From Strongylocentrotus droebachiensis (lineage: Eukaryota; Echinodermata; Echinoidea; Camarodonta; Strongylocentrotidae), in NCBI GenBank assembly GCA_035222895.1, contig JAVYIG010002758.1:97001-161000 (forward strand): a stretch of 64,000 nucleotides of DNA, given 5' to 3'. The number at the start of each line of letters is the position of its first letter. The first letter of the stretch is position 1. Under the pieces are notes generated by a model. The model worked only from the letters and a program-made list of their open reading frames with translations, had not been told where the DNA came from and did not search any database. Positions 59,566 to 64,000 of this stretch are shown here, piece by piece. Both the position numbers and the translations under genes were made by a program.

Positions 59566-60019
59566 TTCACTGTGAAAAAAAAAGCTTTTAAAATTAAATA
59601 TCACATTTTTGCCCATGATGTTAACATATGTCGCCAACATGAGAGCCCATTAGCTTCCTCCCAAAACCAAATTATCATTTGGAGTTAAAAAGAGTGGATA
59701 AAAGAAATCAATTTTCATTTCACAATTTGAAAGGATAAAATCAAAAGTTATTGTCCTGATGTATTCATATGTTGGACTGAATTGTGTTGTTTTTTCGGTA
59801 TAGCTCCTGAGCAGCTGCAGAGGGAAAAATGTGATGTTTTGACCTAACTGTAACTTGGTCTTATACTAATATTATAATGTAATGACTGATGCCTAAACTA
59901 TTATAATGATCAACATCATTTAATTCTCAGATTAACAAAACTGCCAGCATAGCAATGTATGAAATTTAAATTTTTAAATTTGGGAATACATTGGAAAATT
60001 GGAACATTGTTTATGGTTT

Positions 60020-60140
60020 TTATATTTCGTTCTTGTAACTATTTAAATATACTTGTACATGCTTATATTTTACTTTGTAAAGCACATAGAGAAATTCTGC
60101 TTATTATGCGCTCAATAAATCTATCTTTATTATTATTAGC
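60020..60140 (+). mobile_element. LINE/SINE 3' tail
   Basis: tttgtaaagcacatagagaa, then ttatgcgctcaataaatcta, then ttattattatta. This matches the common retroposon tail form of a GCGCT...AATAAAT word followed by an ATT tandem. No coding part remains. Confidence 0.55.
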
Positions 60141-60639
60141 ATTTTGAATGAAACCCCCACCCCATCCCCTTTATAAGCTGAGTGATGTTCTTTTATCAAA
60201 ATCGGAAGCTTTCTCAGCATGCTGTGTAAAATCAGCCACTGAACTCCTTCTTTAAAAAAAAGAAAGTTGTCTCTTGAGCGTCAGGAGGGCGTTAACCCCC
60301 AAATCTTTGGAGTTGTTTTCTGCTGTAAAAAACAGTTCTGATAGATTTTCTGTCAAAGCTCAAAGCTAGTCAAATAGTACCTTGTACTACAAATATTCAC
60401 AAGATGAGAAGATAATAATAATAAAGAATACAATCTTGTCTAAAGCAGAATAAAGGAATCTCTGAAAGATTGTCGAAAAAAGTGATTAAAAGTTGGAGAT
60501 CCAAACCAAACTTTGACACATGATCAATTCAGCCTAGTTCGGTAGACCAACCATGTGCAGTGTGATTGAAGTACAAAGTGATAAAAAGTTAGACATCAAA
60601 CTCCAAATTTGATACATGATCCCAAAATGGTACATCCGC

Positions 60640-60960
60640 TATGCATGCCGCCGAGCCCAATCTAGGGTAGGACGGGCACCCGTTGTCTCATCAAAATGCA
60701 CACCACGTGCCGACGAGGGTAATATACTTGACCGGGTAATGGCCTTGTCCGAACCCGACACTGGCTTGTCGAACCGGGTTGGCTTCCATAATGGGACATT
60801 CGGTACAAAATCAATAGAAGCGAAATCGACGGGCGCAATTCTGATTTACCTCGGCTCACACCTCGGCAGACGATGCACACCGTCTCCGCGATCGATCCCG
60901 ACGAAAAGAGAGAAAGTTTACCGCTGCCGATCGGGAAATACAAGTCCTCTGTGGCAGCGG
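60640..60960. other. CpG-rich patch of unknown nature
   Basis: About 320 bases with far more GC and CpG than the flanks (ccgcgatcgatcccgacg, gaacccgacactgg). Minus-strand reading includes FPIGSGKLSLFSSGS with nearby GTAAA-type donor words, but no good start or domain. It could be a promoter or first exon, or a repeat. Confidence 0.3.
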
Positions 60961-62030
60961 TGGCCACACTTGCAAACCTGAGAGCACTGGTGCTCAAAAC
61001 TGTTTGCAAGACTCAGAATCAATATATCACAAGACATTTTCTTTCCTTCGAATGTTGACAGTTTGAGGGCACATGGACAAAACACCCACATCAGAAAACA
61101 TTCTCTGGGAGGGAGACCAGAGTTTGGGAGAGTTCTGGCATGAAGTGAGTAATCTGTCAAGCCAAGGAGCTTCTTGATCAAACTCTTAAGAAAAGAAATG
61201 TGTAGGAGAGGCCAGAGGCACAGGTCACCCTGACTCTGTGGTTGAAACCCACACTGACATGCAAGAGTGAGACAGAGAAAGGGCTACTTTAAAACCTTCC
61301 TGAAACTGTCTTGAAGCAAGAAACTTTCCTGAAATGAAACTTTACTATCGCAATTTGTGGAAATTTAACAAAGCACTCAAAGCATATTGAAAAAATTCTT
61401 TGTTGTGATTCAGTGATTTTTTTGCATGAAACTTTTTCTAGTTTCTTGCATGTGAAAGCTTTGGCTTCACAATAGGAAAACTTTAAAAAAAGGCAAATTT
61501 GTTGTGCAACTGGGATTTTGATATCAAGCCATCTTTGACAGCAAATATTTGGGAATGGTACACAATGTACCACTGGGAAGCAAAAACCCTGAAATGTTTG
61601 TCACCATCAATATTCAAATCACTTCTCAACTTCAAGGAGTGACCTCATAGGACACCTGTAAAGTTGGTAAAATGAATTTTTTAAAAATCAGATCAATACA
61701 TTTTCAGAGTTATGTCATATTTCAAGAGACATGACGTGCAAAGTAAACTCTGATGATCGTTCCCTGTCCTAGTTCCCAATTTCCTGTGGAAATTGTTTTT
61801 CAAAAAGAGCTGTGAGGAGAATGGCAAGGAGGGAAACCGGAGATTGCATCTACTCTAAAAGACCTTTCTGGGTGCTTTCCCGTCAAAGAAGTTGATGGAG
61901 AAAGTTGCATCAGGACCATTATCCCTCAGAACATAATAGGAAAGAGAGTGCTAGGAAGGAAGATAGGTTAATCTATGGAATGATAGAGAGAGAACTGGGA
62001 TAAAGATACAGACAGGCTGAAGATACCCCA

Positions 62031-62372
62031 GGGGAGAGAGAGGAGAGAGAAAGAAGAGAGAGGGGAGAGAGAGGGGAGGAGAGAGGAGAGAGGAGAGAAG
62101 AGAGAGAGGAAAGAGAGGAGAGAGAATAGAGAGAGGAGAGAGAGGAGAGAGGAGAGAGGAGAGGGAGGAGAGAGAGGAGAGAGAGGAGAGAGAGGAGAAA
62201 GAGGAGAAAGAGAAGAAAGAGGAGAGAGAGGGGAGAGAGGGGAGAGAGGGGAGAGAGAGAGGAGAGAGAGGAGAGAGAGGAGAGGATAGAGAGGAGAGAG
62301 AGAGAGAGAGAGATAGGGGAGAGAAAGAGAGATAGGGGAGAGAAAGAGAAAGAGAAAGAGAGAGAGAGAGAG
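62031..62372. repeat. (GA)n / GAGAGG microsatellite, about 340 bp
   Basis: The plus strand is almost entirely G and A in gagagagg-type units. The 144-codon Ser/Leu frame on the minus strand is an artefact. Confidence 0.95.
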
Positions 62373-64000
62373 AGACCCTGGAAAAAGGGGGAGATCCTAT
62401 ATATCACTCCCCTATAATTTTACTTATAATTCTAACAGCTTACAACATAAGACAAAAGCATGCAACGCATACAAACAATACGTTTTAAATATGATTAAAA
62501 AACTGGACATTTATCAGCTATTTGTTTGCAAAAGTAAGACATTAAAAAAAGTAATACAACAATCAAATTTCTCGTTAAAAATAACCTACTTTTACTTATA
62601 GCAAATGTTATTGTTCCTATTTGCATCAATTAAGGCTTCAGACGAAACATGAGAATAACATCAAGGACAAAATTGTATTGATTTTCTTGATTTTCTTCAT
62701 AAAAATCACATCCATTTAAAATGAAACCCTTTTACCTTGGATGTTCATCTGTAAATTTAGAATGAAGTCACGTTTTTTAATCTTTTATCAGTGCAACCCC
62801 CAGCCCGGCACAAAAATAAAATCTTCTATTCATCAAAAGAGCTATATGATACATACATTGGACGAGCTCGATATCACATTAAAGCGTTTGATTTTCTTTT
62901 CGCTGAGAATAGCAGGAAGATTTTCTTGCAATTGCATTAAAGGTAACCTTCAGCCAATGTTTTGTATAACTGGTCTATTGTTTGAAAAAATCATTGGAAC
63001 TCCATTAACAGAGATCTCTGACATTCAGTTGTTATTTTTTTTATTTGTATTTTGAGTTCTATAAGGGCTTATCTCCCTATTCAGAGGAAATTCTACAATT
63101 CCATTTCACAAATTTCTCAAAATCAAGTGCATTTTTAAGACAATTAGAGCAAAACCTGCATATGATAACTGATTGAGGGAATATAAAAAAGAAGCTTTTA
63201 AAAACAGGCATTCCATAAACTTATTCTAGAAAAATAAACAAGATTTCTGTTATTAAAAACAGGTGATAGTGGTTCACTTTTGAATTATCTGTTTAGAGCC
63301 AGAAGGATATTAACTCATATATCTTAACACATACTTTAACATTTGCCCCCATCAGAGCAGAGACACTTATCATATACCATATAACAATATGACATATTTT
63401 AAAGAGAGAAATATTGTTTAAAGTGGATAAAAAGGCTTTGGAACCTGCCCCCTTCTCATCTTACATCATCAACATCAGAGGAGTCATTCATGCAAAATAT
63501 ATCAAGCATACTATTTGAAAACCAGAAACTTTTGCATGCATGAAGTATTCCTGCTTTATATTTATATTTTTGAAGTTCATGCCGCAAAAACCTGAATGAC
63601 ACTCGACGCAACATTCGTTTTGTTTCCTCCAGTGAAAATGTCCGTCCTTGACAATTCACTAAGTTGTTATTCAAAAGTTGACATCTCAAGTGTTTTAAAT
63701 CTAATGGAAAAGGTGCTATATATATATGTTTGACTTTTATCATTATTTATAGAGCTATATCCTTATTTACAGTGGGTTGCTAAGGATGGAAAGACAAAAT
63801 AATGATGTTCTGAATCATATAAAAAATACATTTATGAGGTCTTAGATCTCTAAGATCACCAGTTGAAAACAATGTACACACTTTATTGCCGTTGGGTGTG
63901 CCAACAATGTTCAGTTCACATAGTTTTCAGATATGGTTTAAAGGCTGCTTTCATGTGTACAATAATGATAACGATAGCTATAATCCTAATCACAACCTTA

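Larger units (their letters stand above)
54367..64000. other. Region upstream of SRCR exon A
   Basis: This is probably the upstream intron or 5' flank of the SRCR gene. No signal-peptide exon or further SRCR domain was found on the minus strand, and no gene on the plus strand. The contents are the repeats listed below. The stretches 54700-55800, 56020-56830, 57230-58050, 58710-60000 and 62400-64000 hold nothing recognisable. Confidence 0.5.

Noticed and set aside
62736-62748. 13-nt minus-strand candidate exon (acag|ATGAACATCCAAG|GTAAAA) whose phase would fit SRCR exon A
   Set aside because: A receptor of this kind needs a signal peptide, which four codons cannot give. Such small matches arise by chance.
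63456-63743. 95-codon minus-strand frame with a basic segment (EETKRMLRRVSFRF)
   Set aside because: No known domain was recognised, and splice sites and codon use give no support.

Overview
The window is animal nuclear DNA, about 36% GC by eye. It has intron-split genes, long non-coding stretches and many short inverted-repeat transposons. Frequent taccggta-type words, non-LTR retrotransposons with short tandem 3' tails, and a multi-domain SRCR receptor gene all fit a marine deuterostome, most likely a sea urchin. This is inference; no species-diagnostic gene is present.

Three protein-coding loci can be supported, all on the minus strand. (1) 5474-5715 is the first coding exon of an unrecognised gene that would run leftward, probably out of the window. 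(2) 15128-25358 is a complete six-exon gene for a PRELI-domain mitochondrial lipid-transfer protein (slowmo/PRELID3 type, 194 aa). All six exons join in frame with consensus splice sites. (3) 35818-54366 is the 3' part of a gene for a type I membrane receptor. It has four scavenger-receptor cysteine-rich (SRCR) domains, a transmembrane segment and a cytoplasmic tail with two PPSY motifs. Its 5' end (signal peptide, possibly more domains) was not found and may lie beyond position 64000.

The rest is mostly transposon-derived or simple sequence. Intron 1 of the PRELID3 gene (19183-25326) is packed with a TA-flanked 1.4-kb element, a 385-bp foldback, a broken CR1-like LINE that carries an 822-bp DNA transposon, and a second LINE 3' fragment. 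Two hAT-like elements (6870-9467 and 26962-27748) carry different tandem arrays between CACTGGCG-type ends. Three elements are flanked by TTAA. A dispersed repeat belonging to one of them has two copies 43 kb apart that share an open reading frame. Long purine/pyrimidine tracts lie in both introns and intergenic DNA, and two directly abut 3' splice sites.

No tRNA, rRNA, CRISPR array or operon was seen. No clearly new pathway or multi-gene system is evident. The best leads are the SRCR receptor's architecture and tail, a 137-bp near-perfect intronic hairpin, the TTAA family's shared ORF, and the microsatellites that form splice-acceptor pyrimidine tracts.
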